This document shows positions 1 to 11,943 of a stretch of 64,000 nt of DNA, one piece after another. Position numbers and translations under genes: made by a program. Origin of the DNA: Diphasiastrum complanatum (taxonomy: Eukaryota; Streptophyta; Lycopodiopsida; Lycopodiales; Lycopodiaceae); assembly GCA_029204225.1 (NCBI GenBank), contig CM055093.1, positions 3,398,974 through 3,462,973 of the forward strand, read 5' to 3'. A model generated the notes under the pieces. It made no database searches. It saw only the letters and a list, made by a program, of their open reading frames with translations, and was not told where the DNA came from. Numbering within the stretch: position 1 is the stretch's first letter; every line of letters starts with the position of its first letter.

Positions 1-600
1 CTAAATTTTATGTTGTACATAAAAGGTATGTGAATTGAGCACATAACCTTCTAGTGTAGGTCAGATTTGAGTTAGGTAGATTCAATTTTGATGACATGCA
101 GAAGTTTAGATAGCATGCAATGTCATATTGTATGCATGCAAGCCACATGCAATCAATGCATGCAATATGCAATGTGGTTTTTGTGATCTACACATGTCTA
201 GGTAGCTTTATGAGTTGACATGCAGTACATGCAAGAACCATGCATGTAGTTATACATGTGGATCTCTGGTAGGTAAATTAGTTCAGTTAAGTAGACTTTC
301 CAAGCAACTCCACTGTAAAATTCGAGTCTCTCTCATGTAGGAAAAGCTTGGCATGTTTGCCATATTGTGAATAATGAGATTTTGGTGTTTTGGACTCATT
401 CTCTCTCTACCCGAGTTTTTCATCATTGATTTTATCTCTCTACCCGAGAGCAGGCTGTTTTCCCCATACTGAACACTTAGAATAATTTCTGACATTCAAT
501 TCTCATAGTGAGAAGTTAGATTTTTTCATCTGATGTATGTCATTGTGCCTTGTCATAGATTTTTCAAGTATACTGTTCTCTGATCAATCTTGTGCAATCA
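1..600. other. Intergenic, no gene seen
   Basis: No reading frame here looks coding. Between about 90 and 250 the motif CATGCA and its variants recur many times. The rest is AT-rich single-copy-looking sequence. Confidence 0.6.
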
Positions 601-674
601 CAACACCTCAGTAAGATCATGTAGGCCTTGTGGTGAAGTTCACACGTGCTAAAAACTTCACATGGTATCAAAGC
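601..674 (+). mobile_element. LTR 3' end plus tRNA-Met-type primer binding site
   Basis: An LTR-like end in CA at 661-662 is followed directly by TGGTATCAAAGC (663-674). This is one base away from the TGGTATCAGAGC primer binding site of the intact copia element at 11273-11284. A CACGTG palindrome lies at 643-648. The start of this LTR could not be placed. No gag follows, so only the junction survives. Confidence 0.5.
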
Positions 675-689
675 TTCATGGTATTTCAA

Positions 690-1379
690 CTAGTTTAGTC
701 TAGTTTAGTCACATTTTGGTAAATTGTCAATAAGAGGCCAAAACTCATCTTTGACTTAGAGATAAACTTTTTGAAGTTATATTAGTTTAAAATACATTCA
801 ATAAGCACTTTTTGAAAATGTGGGAAAGTTGGTAGTCGAGTTTGAGAGAGATTCAAATTTGAACTTTGGGTACATTGAATCTAGACCCAAAAATAGTAGG
901 GTTTAAATTTTGGAGGGAGATCCAAGTGGCCAAATAGGGTTTGGACTCTCTATAAAAGGATGTAACTCATGGAGAGACACATCTTCTCTCTTCTATCTCT
1001 CATTTCATCATTATACATGGTTCTCTTTGGGTTCTACTACTCATTGGTGCACTATCTTGGTGTTATCTTGCAATCTTGTGTGTAGAATGATCATTTATTG
1101 TTATTTTCGGTTCCACGTGTGTGAAATACAGTAGGGTACTGTAATTGTATGGACAGCAAACATATTTTATGTTTTGGTTCATGTTTGATCAATATTTCTT
1201 AGAGTTTGCATCTCATTTTGTATGTAGATGCTGATTTTTTTACATTGGCAGGATTGTTGGTTTGCTCCTTATTGTAACCAAAGATTTGGGACATGGATTG
1301 GATCTTGAATGATCTGAAATCCTTCACATTGCTCATGTTTCTAAATCAATTTGATTTATTTTTAGAAGATTTGACAAAG
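690..1379 (+). mobile_element. Copia LTR fragment with TATA box
   Basis: This segment matches, in the opposite orientation, the copia LTR at about 32090-32859. Shared blocks include the stretch before the TATA box, a leader beginning near CACATCTTCTCTC, and the tail after CACACGTGTG. The TATA box is CTATAAAAGG near 950. The leader holds only a short CT-rich stretch, while the 32-kb copy has about 105 bp of pure repeat at the same place. A CACGTG palindrome is at 1114-1119. The fragment is cut at its 3' side by the next LTR at 1380. Confidence 0.6.
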
Positions 1380-2129
<750 letters not shown>

Positions 2130-2176
2130 GTGGTGCCATCGCTGGGGAGCGCCACACTCTTGTCTTGCCACATATC

Positions 2177-2262
<86 letters not shown>
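2177..2262. repeat. (CT)n microsatellite
   Basis: Second pure CT array, about 85 bp, 48 bp after the proposed LTR end. Open frames across it (Leu-Ser or Arg-Glu runs) are artefacts of the repeat. Confidence 0.97.
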
Positions 2263-2264
<2 letters not shown>

Positions 2265-3532
2265 AACCGACTTGACATACACGCAACCAACTCGCCAACA
2301 ACGATCAGACTTAACCAACTCGAAGTTCCAAAACCAACATTGAGATCCAACCTGGCGCCATGCCAAATCAGGGGTCTCGATGTGGGTGACTTCCCTCCAA
2401 GCAAGTCACCTGACATACATCAAACTTAACCAACTCAAAGCTTTGTTACAAACTAGTAACATCCATTCCAAGCAAGCGGTCTGACTTACATCAGACTTAA
2501 CCAACTGAAAGCTTCGTCACGAGTGTTGGAAGCCAATCTGGCGCCACGCCAGATTGGACAGCCATAAACAGGTAACTTCCACCCAAGCAAGCCATCCAAC
2601 TCAGTCGATAAGTTAGAGCCCGTTCCCCAAGAGCTTAACCCATTCACATTCATGCAAGAAACACTTAGAACCACAAGTCGCGACAAATATGAAAACAACC
2701 AGTTCCTGGACCAAATGGTCCCGACAGCATACTGCTGGCGCCACGAACCAAATGGCCCCGACGGCATACCGTTGGCGTCTCGAGATACGACCCTCGGCTA
2801 TGTGCCAGATTAAAAAGTTTGAAGCAGCTTTACAACTGGCGCTTTTACCGAACACTGAAACCCAAAAGGTAATCAGAGTCAGTTTGAGAAAAATCCCGCT
2901 TTATTGATAAATCTGAGAAGGTTACATTTCAAATGTGCAACCAACCCTAGTCTCTAGGGCGTTGGCATGCCAAGGTGGGCGCCAGGACAACATTCTAGCA
3001 AGGGAGACTGAGACTTGGTTGGAGCTTGCCCTGAGTCGCAACCCACACTCCCCTATAGTATTGGTGGGATTCGCCACCTCCCCTCATACCAAGTACTCTA
3101 CTCAGGCTGGTAAAGCACATTTTATCTCTCTAGAAAGTCATTTTCTCTCTCTAGAATTTATTGATCCCCAGGCTTCCTTTAATCATGTCTAGATCGTGTG
3201 ACGTGATTGCACATCGATCCAAGCTCTCTGGACCTAGAACCGATCAAAGATTTTCAGCCATAGGAACTTGGCGCCCACTGGAATTTGGTCACAATGGCAC
3301 CGAAAGTGGCGCCAAGAGCAGCAGGGGCGCTGCTGGTGCCGGGGACAATGCTGGCGCCATTGGCACTGAAAGTAAAGCTTGTAAAGGTAACTTTACAACA
3401 TCCACCCCACCTTTATAAAATCTGATGTCCTCATCAGATGTCAGATTAAAGTAAAGGTGTCTCTCAATCAAAAATAACTATACATTTAAGCTACTTGGCA
3501 CAGTTGTCATTGTCTTGTGTAGATCTTGTGGC
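2263..3532. other. Non-coding retroelement-derived segment rich in GGCGCC
   Basis: No credible coding frame. TGGCGCCA or close variants occur at 2353, 2539, 2736, 2977, 3269, 3308 and 3353. Two imperfect copies of a block containing CCAAGCAAG and ACTTAACCAACT are spaced between about 2280 and 2620. TGGCGCCCACTGG at 3269 resembles a retroelement primer binding site and is followed by an ATG at 3295 with a frame of about 40 codons. This could be the leader of a gypsy-type element. The assignment is weak. Confidence 0.35.
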
Positions 3533-5507
3533 GCTATTTTCACTTGATTGTAGCCGCTGAAACTGTCCAAAAAACTTTGGCTTCTGCTCCTGCTACTCTG
3601 TCCAGAACACTTTTCATAAATGGTAAGGAAACATGATCCTTCTTGGTAGCTACATTTAACACTTTCAAGTTCACACAGATTCGCATTTTGCTACTCTTCT
3701 TGGGTACTACGACTATCGGTGATATCCATTTAGTGTGTTTGATTTCATAAATGAAATCAGCATTAAGCAATTTCTGCAACTCATGCTTGATCAATTCTGT
3801 ATAGTTTGGGTTGTAGCGATAGTAGTGGCTCACCTTGGGGACTATCCCATCCACCAAGGGTATGGTATGCTGGACTACGGTTGGTGGTATACCCTTCAGA
3901 TCCTTGTAGTTCCATGCAAAGTAATCCTTGTATTCCACCAATAATGCACGTAGTCTTTTGAATTGAGTGGGTGTCAATTGTTCTCCCACATGTATGATCT
4001 TCTCTTCTTCTCCTGGCTCAACTATATTCATAGGTTGTGTCTGCGCAAGTCCTTCGAAGACTTGTTCCACTGGTTTCTGATTTTGGTCAAGTTCTCTTTG
4101 TGCTTGCGGCATCATGATTATTATGTCGTCTAAGGTATAATTCTTGAAGGTTTATGGCATCATGTGAACTTGCGTTCCGGTGGGATTCCTCCTTCAACAT
4201 ATTGATTTTAGCCCGACTTGTAACCTTTGGATTATCAGTCATCTGTGAGGATGATGATGCTGCATCTGGGTCCATTTGGACCGACTTCAAGGAGTTCAAC
4301 ACTTTCTTTTTTCCTTTCATGTCCATGTAGTTGGGTTCATCCTTGTTGTCTTTCTTAGGAACTGGTATGATATTCGCTTCATGGTTACAAATATCAACAT
4401 CCACCTTTGCTATGCCTCTTCCGGTAGATCGCTCCATCAGATCACATGGTTATATCATTGTTTCAGCTGATTCTTCTTGTTGGCAGGTGCCTTGGGTGGA
4501 TCTATCTTGAAGACTTTTGCCATGGCTGATGTCTGAGGTGGTTGAGCTGGTACCTTCTTCATTCCATAGCGATCTGGATCCATATGTTGTAGGACCTGCT
4601 CATCAATCAGCTCAATCTCCTTGTTGTAGGTAAAAGCATGCTGCCAAGGGACTAGATCATCGTCCATAGGGCTCTCAATAGCTTTCGTTGACAGCCATGC
4701 TACATTGATCATATTCACCTTGAAAGTGATTGATGTGTCCATTGTATAGCACTTGGGTGAAGATGTGCTGGGTTTTGGATCTGAATCCAGTTGACAAACA
4801 TGCCCAGCCATATAATCAACAGTTGCCAATGCATCTGTCCATCTCACAATATCTGTTTCAGAGTCGTAATGACCTCCCTTGGCTTGCCTTGGACGATCAA
4901 TTGTGTGATCAGTGGTGGATGATCTGTCATCAGCTTTTGGTGTAATCAGTTTCACCGTTCATGTTGTTGTTGCATAGTATTCGACAAATGCCTCTATTGG
5001 TCCGTACCACTACTGCTGCTCAAGATGGGGTGGTGGTCCTTGCTCTGCTATGGTCAGATTTACATGAGCCACTTGATTCTTAGTTGGCCTAGGTGGTGCA
5101 AGTAAGGCCATGCACCGTTGATTATTTGGCGCACCATACCGTGGTGCCGCATTCGGTGCTCTCTGATAATAAAAATAAGAGGTCTGGTACTGATTCCTCT
5201 TTTGTTGTATTATCCGAGGGTTGAATGGGCAAAATGTCATTTTGTTGCAAAATGCATTGCACAGACAGCAAAACCTCTATGTCAGTTTGAGATTTTGTTT
5301 CAAAATTGGACACTCATTTGCTGGGTACAAATTGAACACCATACATTTTCTCTTCAAAGATATTTTAGCTGGTTCTGATCCGGTGGATTTGGAGTTGGTG
5401 CTGCAACTCCCTGCAAGGCCTTCAGTTTTTTATCAAACTGTAGTGTAAGTTGTTCCATTTGTTGCTTGCGTGACTTCGTCATTTGCTCCATCAATAGATC
5501 TGTTGGT
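3533..5507 (-). pseudogene. Gypsy copy A, gag-protease-RT remnant
   Basis: Ty3/gypsy polyprotein remains in several frames. 3540-4115 encodes the start of reverse transcriptase, with the fingers motif SPIVVVPKK and the ICVNLK block. 4087-4437 and 4455-4955 match the linker and protease regions of copies B and C. 5010-5240 is a Pro/Gln-rich gag end. The copy stops abruptly at about 3533 inside reverse transcriptase, so palm, RNase H and integrase are missing. Its upstream gag continues at 11939-12140, on the far side of the copia insertion. Stops and frameshifts make it non-functional. No chromodomain is seen, and a Tat/Athila-like lineage is a guess from the related copies. Confidence 0.75.
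5503..5507. repeat. Target-site duplication TTGGT (left)
   Basis: Exact 5-bp match to 11939-11943, directly outside the LTR ends TG...CA. Confidence 0.9.
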
Positions 5508-6162
5508 TGTGAAAAATACAGATCCTAAGTGGATCTAAACTCCAAGATCATTGGCTTGAATGCTTGCACTCCAAACTACATAAGCTAGGAATTGGCAACA
5601 CATTCTATGCTACCTAGAATGCAAAGAACTTGATCAAAAAGCATTTATCACAAATGGAAACTTCCATAAACATCAAGTGCGGCCCAAAATAGCATTATAC
5701 AGTCCATAATACATCAGCCTATCACTTTTGGAAAGCACCTAAGATCATACACAATAGCTTGAAGACAATACACACAACAATGCTCTCAATGGAGGAAGAA
5801 ACAATGACAATGATCTATTGATCTCAATGAAGCATACAAAAGGTTTCTCCAACCTGTTCTCCACGACTTCCCTACTATTTATGGATGAGGAAGATGACTC
5901 TCTCTCCTCTCTCTAGAAGGTACTTGACCCTAGATATTCCCTATATAGGAAAAATAGCTAAAAATGGCTTATATGACCAAAATACATCAAAATGGTCTCA
6001 TTTTGAAGGGTATGAAGTTTGACACTTCATCATACTGAAAAAATACAGTAAATAAAAACATTGTGGCCTGGTTCACACGTGTGAAACTCCAGAACCAAAA
6101 CTATTTACAATTTTAGCCAATTTAGGCCTCAAACTAGCTAGGAAATGTTGACAATTTTCACA
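5508..6162 (-). repeat. Copia 3' LTR
   Basis: 655-bp LTR, TG...CA ends. On the minus strand it holds a CACGTG palindrome (6076-6081) and a TATATA core near 5942. It is almost identical to 11285-11938. Confidence 0.93.
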
Positions 6163-9100
6163 CTCCCTCTTCAACATTGGATGCTAGTTTCAACATAGTC
6201 TTTGAGCACATTCCAAGATTAGATCTATGCATTAAATATAGGTCCTTTCCCAATGGTTTGGTGAAGATATCAGCCACACACTCCTTTGAAGAGACATGTT
6301 GAAGCTTCACCTCTTTGGCAATGACTTGATCTCTCACAAAATGGTGAGCAATCTCAATGTGCTTGCTCCTTGCATGAAAAACAGGACTGCTTGCCAAGCT
6401 TTGGGCTGAAAGGTTATCACAAAGTATGATTGGAGTCTTCTCTGGTTCCAGCAAGTGAAGATCCAATAACATCCTCTTGATCCAAAGAATCTCCTTGGTG
6501 CATGTTGTTAATGCCTTGTACTCGGCTTCGGTGGAAGATAGAGAGATAGTTGGTTGCTTCTTTGATAGCCATGAGACCACTCCATCTCCAAGATAGATTG
6601 CAAAGGCACTTGTTGACTTCCTATCCATTTGATCACCTGCAAAATCTGAATCTGAAAATCCACAAAGGTTAGGTGTAGTACCTCCATACAAGATGCCAAA
6701 ATCTCTAGATCCCGAGATGTATCTAAGTACTCTCTTTCCTAGCTTCCAATGAGCCTCACTAGGATCTTGCATAAATTGACTTAGTTTACCAACCACAAAG
6801 CTTAGATCAGGTCTTGTGATGGTTAACCATATAAGAGATCCTATTAGCTTTCTATAGAGAGTAATGTCCTTGAAGGATCTTTCATTACTTCTTGTAGTTA
6901 GCTTTACATTTGATTCCATAGGAGTAGAAACAACTTTACAATCTTCCATATGAAACCTTTTTAGAATAGAGTTAACATACTTTTCTTGACATATGAATGT
7001 AGATTTAGAAGTTCTAATAATCTCTATTCCTAAGATATAATGAAGTTTACCAAGATCTTGAATTTCAAACTCTCTTTTGAGTGCCATCTTGATTTCATCT
7101 ATATCTAGATTGTTACCACCACTTAAGATAATGTCATCAACATAGATCAAAAGTAAAGTGATATCATTTTCATTCAATCTAAAGTAGAGAGAATGATCAT
7201 ACTCACTCATAACAAAGTTTTGAGAAAGTAATAAGGAATTGAGCTTAGCATACCAACTCCTTGGTGCTTGCTTTAGCCCATACAAACTCTTTTGGAGATA
7301 GCACACATGATTAGGCTCATCATGTGAAACATAGCCCTCGGGTTGCTCCATGTAAATATCTTCTTCAAGATCACCATTCAAGAAGGCATTAGTAACATCC
7401 ATTTGCCACATATCCCAATCATAAAGAGTTGCAAGAGAGATTAGGATTCGAATAGTTACCATCTTTGCCACGGGTGCAAAGGTCTCATCATAGTCAATAC
7501 CATATTCTTGAGCATACCCCTTTGCCACCAACCTTGCCTTGTACTTGTTGATTGATCCATCTTGATTTGTCTTGATCTTGAAGATCCACTTACAACCAAT
7601 TGCCTTCTTGTCCTTTGGAAGCTTTACCAACCTCCATGTGTTGCTTTTGATGAGTGCTTGATGCTCATGATCCATGGCTTGGATCCATTCCTTCTTTTGA
7701 ATTGCTTCACCTACACAAGTTGGTTCATCAAAAGAGGTAAGAAAAGCAAAGTTAGAGTTGTCCACCACTTGCTTTCCTTTTTCATCATAGGTTAGCCTTG
7801 ATGGCTTAGCCCTTTGCCTTTGAGTCTTCCTTGAAGTTTGCTTTGGAGTGGCATCTCCATCTTCATCCAAGACATCTTGCACATCATGATGATTAGTAGG
7901 CACATCAACATCAACATCAACAACATTGGAAACATTCTCTTCATGAAAGATGACATCCCTACTTATGACAACTTTCTTTGTAGAAGGAATGTACACTTTG
8001 TAAGCCTTGCTTACTTCACTATAGCCAACAAACACACCCTTCTTTGATGAAGGATCTTCTTTAGTTCTATCATCAAGTGTGATATTGACAAAACATGTAC
8101 ATCCAAAGATCCTACAATGCTTGACACTCGGCCTTCTACCATAAAGAACCTCATGAGGAGTTTTACCATCCAAGGAAGCACTTGTCCATCTATTACATAG
8201 ATAGTTAGCACATGCTAAAGCTTCCCCCCAAAAAGACCTAGCAAGATTAGCATGTAGTCTCATTGCCTTGGCACATTCACAAAGGGTTCTATTCTTCCTC
8301 TCGGCCACTCCATTCTGTTGTGGAGTCCTAGGACTAGACATCTCCCTCTTAATCCCATGTGCTATACAAAAGTCTTTGAACCTATTTGAGGTGTATTCCC
8401 CTCCATTATCAGATCTTAAGCATTTGATCTTTGTATTGAATTGGTTTTCCATTTCATTCTTGAACTTGACAAATGCAGCAAACACTTCATCCTTACTTTT
8501 AAGAAGATAGATCCAAGTATACCTACTAAAGTCATCAATGAAAGTTGCATACATCTTTGCCCCACCATTGCTAGTTGTACTAGAAGAATGAATATCAGAA
8601 TGCACAAGTTGAAAAGCTTCTTTAGATCTAGAAGTAGATCTAGAATAAGCAAGTCTATGAGATTTGGACAAGGCACAATGTTCACAAACACTATTGTTTG
8701 CAACAAGACTTTTAGGGAGACCAAGAACAAGCTCTTTCTTTGCCATTACCTCCAAAGATTTGAAGTTGGGATGGCCCAACCTCTTGTGCCAAACTTCTTG
8801 GTTTGTCAATTGCTCCCTAGCCATACATCCTTCATGATTAGAGATCACACATGCATCAAGCTTGAAAAGTTTACCATGCCTCCTACCTTGAGCAATCAAG
8901 GATCCACATTTACTTATCAAACATGCATCTCCAATGAACTCCACATCAAGTCCTTTGTCAATCATTTGACTTACACTAAGCAAATTCTTAGTGATTGAAG
9001 GAATGTACAAAACATTTTCAAGATTTGCTTTCCTATTTGTTGAAAGGGAAATAGGAATAGTGCCTATGCCTTTGATGTCACATTGACCATCATTTGCAGT

Positions 9101-10111
9101 GTAGATGATGTTACCTTCTCCCTCATAAGACAATAAGGATGTAAAGTATTCCTTATGTCTTGTCATGTGAGATGAGGCTCCACTATCAATCCACCAAGGA
9201 TCATTATCATCTATGTTGGCTAACAAACTTGAAGTCATAACAAGTGATTCACATGTGTTATGTTCTTCCTCATCTATTGTAAGATTTCCTTGCCTCTCTC
9301 CTTGCTCTCTTTTCTTCTTATAACATTCATTTGCAAAATGACCTTTTATCCCACAATAAAAGCACTTGAACTTTGACTTATTGTTCTTAGTAGAAGAGGA
9401 AGAGGAAGAGTGATCATCATGATCAAAGTTACCACCTTTGGACCATTTCCCTTTGCCTTTACCTTTGCCCTTGAATTTGCCTTTTGTGAAGAAAGCCTCT
9501 TCACCTCCACCTTGCAAGGATGCACCATCAAGCTTTGATTGCAACCTATGTTCTTCAGCCAATAAGATTTCTTGCAAGTCAACCACACTTGGCAAGACTC
9601 TTTGAATGGCAAAACTTTGCACAAGGTTAGCATGTTCATTTAGCAAACCATTCAACATAACTTGGACTATTTCACCATCTTTTATGTTCTCATCAATGCA
9701 TGCTAAATCATCACTTAGGGACTTAACTCTCAAGATAAATGCATGAGCACTTTCACCCTCTCTTTGCCTACTAGAAAATATTTGTCTCCTTACGGTCAAT
9801 ACCCTAGATGTGGACTTTGATTCAAAGAGCTTCTTTAAGGCATTCCATGCCTCACTTGCACTTTGACACTTTCCAACTTCCTTGAGAAGTTCATTTGTAA
9901 CATTCATTTTAATGATATGAAGAGCCCTTTTGGCCTTCTTATCAAACCTTTGTTGCTCTTGAAGTGTGAGAGGTCTCTCTTCAATTTCTGCAACTATGTC
10001 CATGAGTTCATTCAACTCAAGTAAGGACTCCATCCTCACTTTCCAAGTAGAGTAGTTTGATGAACTCAACCTTTCACTAGACTCTAGCATGATCCCACCA
10101 TTGGAAGCCAT
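6158..10111 (-). CDS. Copia gag-pol polyprotein, 1317 aa, intact
   Basis: Single ORF with all copia domains in order. Gag (UBN2-type) covers roughly residues 1-200. A Gly-Lys-rich basic stretch at about 208-226 precedes a CCHC zinc knuckle at 250-263 (C-x2-C-x4-H-x4-C). The aspartic protease has DSGA at 309-312. The integrase zinc region holds WHKRLGH and CEHC at about 441-479. The integrase core has D506, D568 and E604, with the last two 35 residues apart. Reverse transcriptase spans about 805-1045 with YVDD at 990-993. RNase H lies near 1140-1290, with SDSDFAGD, STEAEY and CDN. No stop or frameshift interrupts it and the length is normal for copia. The start is the first ATG of the frame, 1.2 kb inside the primer binding site. 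Expected role is self-replication: particle formation, processing, cDNA synthesis and insertion. Confidence 0.96.
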   Translation of the reverse strand: MASNGGIMLESSERLSSSNYSTWKVRMESLLELNELMDIVAEIEERPLTLQEQQRFDKKAKRALHIIKMNVTNELLKEVGKCQSASEAWNALKKLFESKSTSRVLTVRRQIFSSRQREGESAHAFILRVKSLSDDLACIDENIKDGEIVQVMLNGLLNEHANLVQSFAIQRVLPSVVDLQEILLAEEHRLQSKLDGASLQGGGEEAFFTKGKFKGKGKGKGKWSKGGNFDHDDHSSSSSSTKNNKSKFKCFYCGIKGHFANECYKKKREQGERQGNLTIDEEEHNTCESLVMTSSLLANIDDNDPWWIDSGASSHMTRHKEYFTSLLSYEGEGNIIYTANDGQCDIKGIGTIPISLSTNRKANLENVLYIPSITKNLLSVSQMIDKGLDVEFIGDACLISKCGSLIAQGRRHGKLFKLDACVISNHEGCMAREQLTNQEVWHKRLGHPNFKSLEVMAKKELVLGLPKSLVANNSVCEHCALSKSHRLAYSRSTSRSKEAFQLVHSDIHSSSTTSNGGAKMYATFIDDFSRYTWIYLLKSKDEVFAAFVKFKNEMENQFNTKIKCLRSDNGGEYTSNRFKDFCIAHGIKREMSSPRTPQQNGVAERKNRTLCECAKAMRLHANLARSFWGEALACANYLCNRWTSASLDGKTPHEVLYGRRPSVKHCRIFGCTCFVNITLDDRTKEDPSSKKGVFVGYSEVSKAYKVYIPSTKKVVISRDVIFHEENVSNVVDVDVDVPTNHHDVQDVLDEDGDATPKQTSRKTQRQRAKPSRLTYDEKGKQVVDNSNFAFLTSFDEPTCVGEAIQKKEWIQAMDHEHQALIKSNTWRLVKLPKDKKAIGCKWIFKIKTNQDGSINKYKARLVAKGYAQEYGIDYDETFAPVAKMVTIRILISLATLYDWDMWQMDVTNAFLNGDLEEDIYMEQPEGYVSHDEPNHVCYLQKSLYGLKQAPRSWYAKLNSLLLSQNFVMSEYDHSLYFRLNENDITLLLIYVDDIILSGGNNLDIDEIKMALKREFEIQDLGKLHYILGIEIIRTSKSTFICQEKYVNSILKRFHMEDCKVVSTPMESNVKLTTRSNERSFKDITLYRKLIGSLIWLTITRPDLSFVVGKLSQFMQDPSEAHWKLGKRVLRYISGSRDFGILYGGTTPNLCGFSDSDFAGDQMDRKSTSAFAIYLGDGVVSWLSKKQPTISLSSTEAEYKALTTCTKEILWIKRMLLDLHLLEPEKTPIILCDNLSAQSLASSPVFHARSKHIEIAHHFVRDQVIAKEVKLQHVSSKECVADIFTKPLGKDLYLMHRSNLGMCSKTMLKLASNVEEGV
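6163..6172 (-). promoter_or_regulatory. Polypurine tract
   Basis: Minus-strand GAAGAGGGAG directly before the 3' LTR. This is the expected primer for plus-strand DNA synthesis. The gag-pol stop codon overlaps it and runs a few bases into the LTR. Confidence 0.75.
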
Positions 10112-11272
10112 GATTCTAATGTTTCTTCAACTTTTAGGTTCTGTCCTAAAGCACTTAGCACTCACTTTTCTCTCAACAAATGATAGATAAAGAGATCTAT
10201 GAAGATTTAGGACCCTAAAACACTTCTATCTTGAACCTAGATGGTTTCCAAGCATAGAAAGGAAGATTGAAACACATGCAACACTTTGCACACACTAAGA
10301 ATGGATTACAAAATCAAACCAACCTGAACACACTCTTGCTTAAGCTCTCAAACTTTCCAGCAAGTGACCAAATCAAGTTATGGTGTGAAGAGTTACTTGC
10401 ATTCTTAGAAAATACCCAAAACTAGGATGCCAAGATTACCTAGTAATGAACAAACTTGATCAACATATGATCAACACACTAAGATATTGATTCAACCTGT
10501 AAAACCACATGTAAACCACACTTCTAAAAGTTTATAAACTCCAGCAAGTGATAAATACAAGATTTAGAGGTGAATGAATGAGCACACTTAGTGAATCACA
10601 AGACTAGCTTCACTATCTTGTCAAATCTTGGTGTTTAGATGTAGATCTAAGATCACTTCACATGAGAATGTTTCCTCAACCTGTTAAGAACCTGAAAACA
10701 CACTTGCATAATGGTTAACACCTTCCAGCAAATGCTCCAATCAAATTACATAAGGAGAGTTACTTACATGCTCAACAAAGTACACCAAAATTTATGCCAA
10801 AATTGATGACAATCTTTACAATATGCTCTTCACAATGGAGCTTACAATATGTTCACCCAAAAAAGGGGATCTTTCATCCAAATGGGAGCTTTGCTCAGCC
10901 TTTAGGAGAATTACAACTCACTCAAAAGAGCATTTGTCATCCACTTAAGGAGAAGTTTCATCCACTTAAGGAGAGTGTTCATCCAAGAATGGAGATTGTC
11001 AACAATAGGATTGAAAAGAACATTGTTAGTATTGAATATGCACAAGCCTCACAATCACAAATGATTAGGTGTTATGATCTGATCCAAAATAGTTTCTTTT
11101 CAGCCTCTGATCTTCAATAGACCTGAAATATGCTTTTGATCCACAAGTTCAACTCACAAAACAAAGGTTAGTAAGATTTGATCAACAAAGCAATGCAAAA
11201 TCATGCTAGAACTTGATCAAACATCCAAATATCACCAAAAATGGAATACTTACTGTAAATAGAAGCCAACCA
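10112..11272 (-). other. Copia 5' leader
   Basis: 1.16 kb between the primer binding site and the gag ATG, with no sense ORF of note. CTTCCAGCAA-like blocks recur near 10360, 10540 and 10730 on the plus strand, pointing to degenerate internal repeats. An opposite-strand frame of 108 codons lies at 10794-11120. Confidence 0.7.
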
Positions 11273-11284
11273 GCTCTGATACCA
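11273..11284 (-). promoter_or_regulatory. Primer binding site (initiator tRNA-Met type)
   Basis: Minus-strand TGGTATCAGAGC directly after the CA end of the 5' LTR. This is the standard plant copia primer binding site. Confidence 0.92.
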
Positions 11285-11938
11285 TGTGAAAAATACAGAT
11301 CCTAAGTGGATCTAAACTCCAAGATCATTGGCTTGAATGCTTGCACTCCAAACTACATAAGCTAGGAATTGGCAACACATTCTATGCTACCTAGAATGCA
11401 AAGAACTTGATCAAAAAGCATTTATCACAAATGGAAACTTCCATAAACATCAAGTGCGGCCCAAAATAGCATTATACAGTCCATAATACATCAGCCTATC
11501 ACTTTTGGAAAGCACCTAAGATCATACACAATAGCTTGAAGACAATACACACAACAATGCTCTCAATGGAGGAAGAAACAATGACAATGATCTATTGATC
11601 TCAATGAAGCATACAAAAGGTTTCTCCAACCTGTTCTCCACGACTTCCCTACTATTTATGGATGAGGAAGATGACTCTCTCTCCTCTCTCTAGAAGGTAC
11701 TTGACCCTAGATATTCCCTATATAGGAAAAATAGCTAAAAATGGCTTATATGACCAAAATACATCAAAATGGTCTCATTTGAAGGGTATGAAGTTTGACA
11801 CTTCATCATACTGAAAAAATACAGTAAATAAAAATATTGTGGCCTGGTTCACACGTGTGAAACTCCAGAACCAAAACTATTTACAATTTTAGCCAATTTA
11901 GGCCTCAAACTAGCTAGGAAATGTTGACAATTTTCACA
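11285..11938 (-). repeat. Copia 5' LTR
   Basis: 654 bp. It differs from the 3' LTR by a missing T (TCATTTGAAGG versus TCATTTTGAAGG) and C to T near 11836. It should carry the element's promoter. CACGTG is at 11852-11857. Confidence 0.93.
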
Positions 11939-11943
11939 TTGGT
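11939..11943. repeat. Target-site duplication TTGGT (right)
   Basis: Partner of 5503-5507. It marks the integration point in the gypsy gag sequence. Confidence 0.9.

Larger units (their letters stand above)
5508..11938 (-). mobile_element. Complete young Ty1/copia element
   Basis: The element has two LTRs (5508-6162 and 11285-11938), a primer binding site, a purine tract and one long gag-pol ORF. It is flanked by the 5-bp direct repeat TTGGT (5503-5507 and 11939-11943). By eye the LTRs differ by one base and one 1-bp indel over about 655 bp, so insertion was recent. It sits in the gag region of gypsy copy A. All components expected of an autonomous copia element are present. Activity itself cannot be read from the sequence. 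Confidence 0.95.

Noticed and set aside
8441-8998. 185-codon plus-strand ORF
   Set aside because: Shadow on the opposite strand of the intact copia gag-pol.
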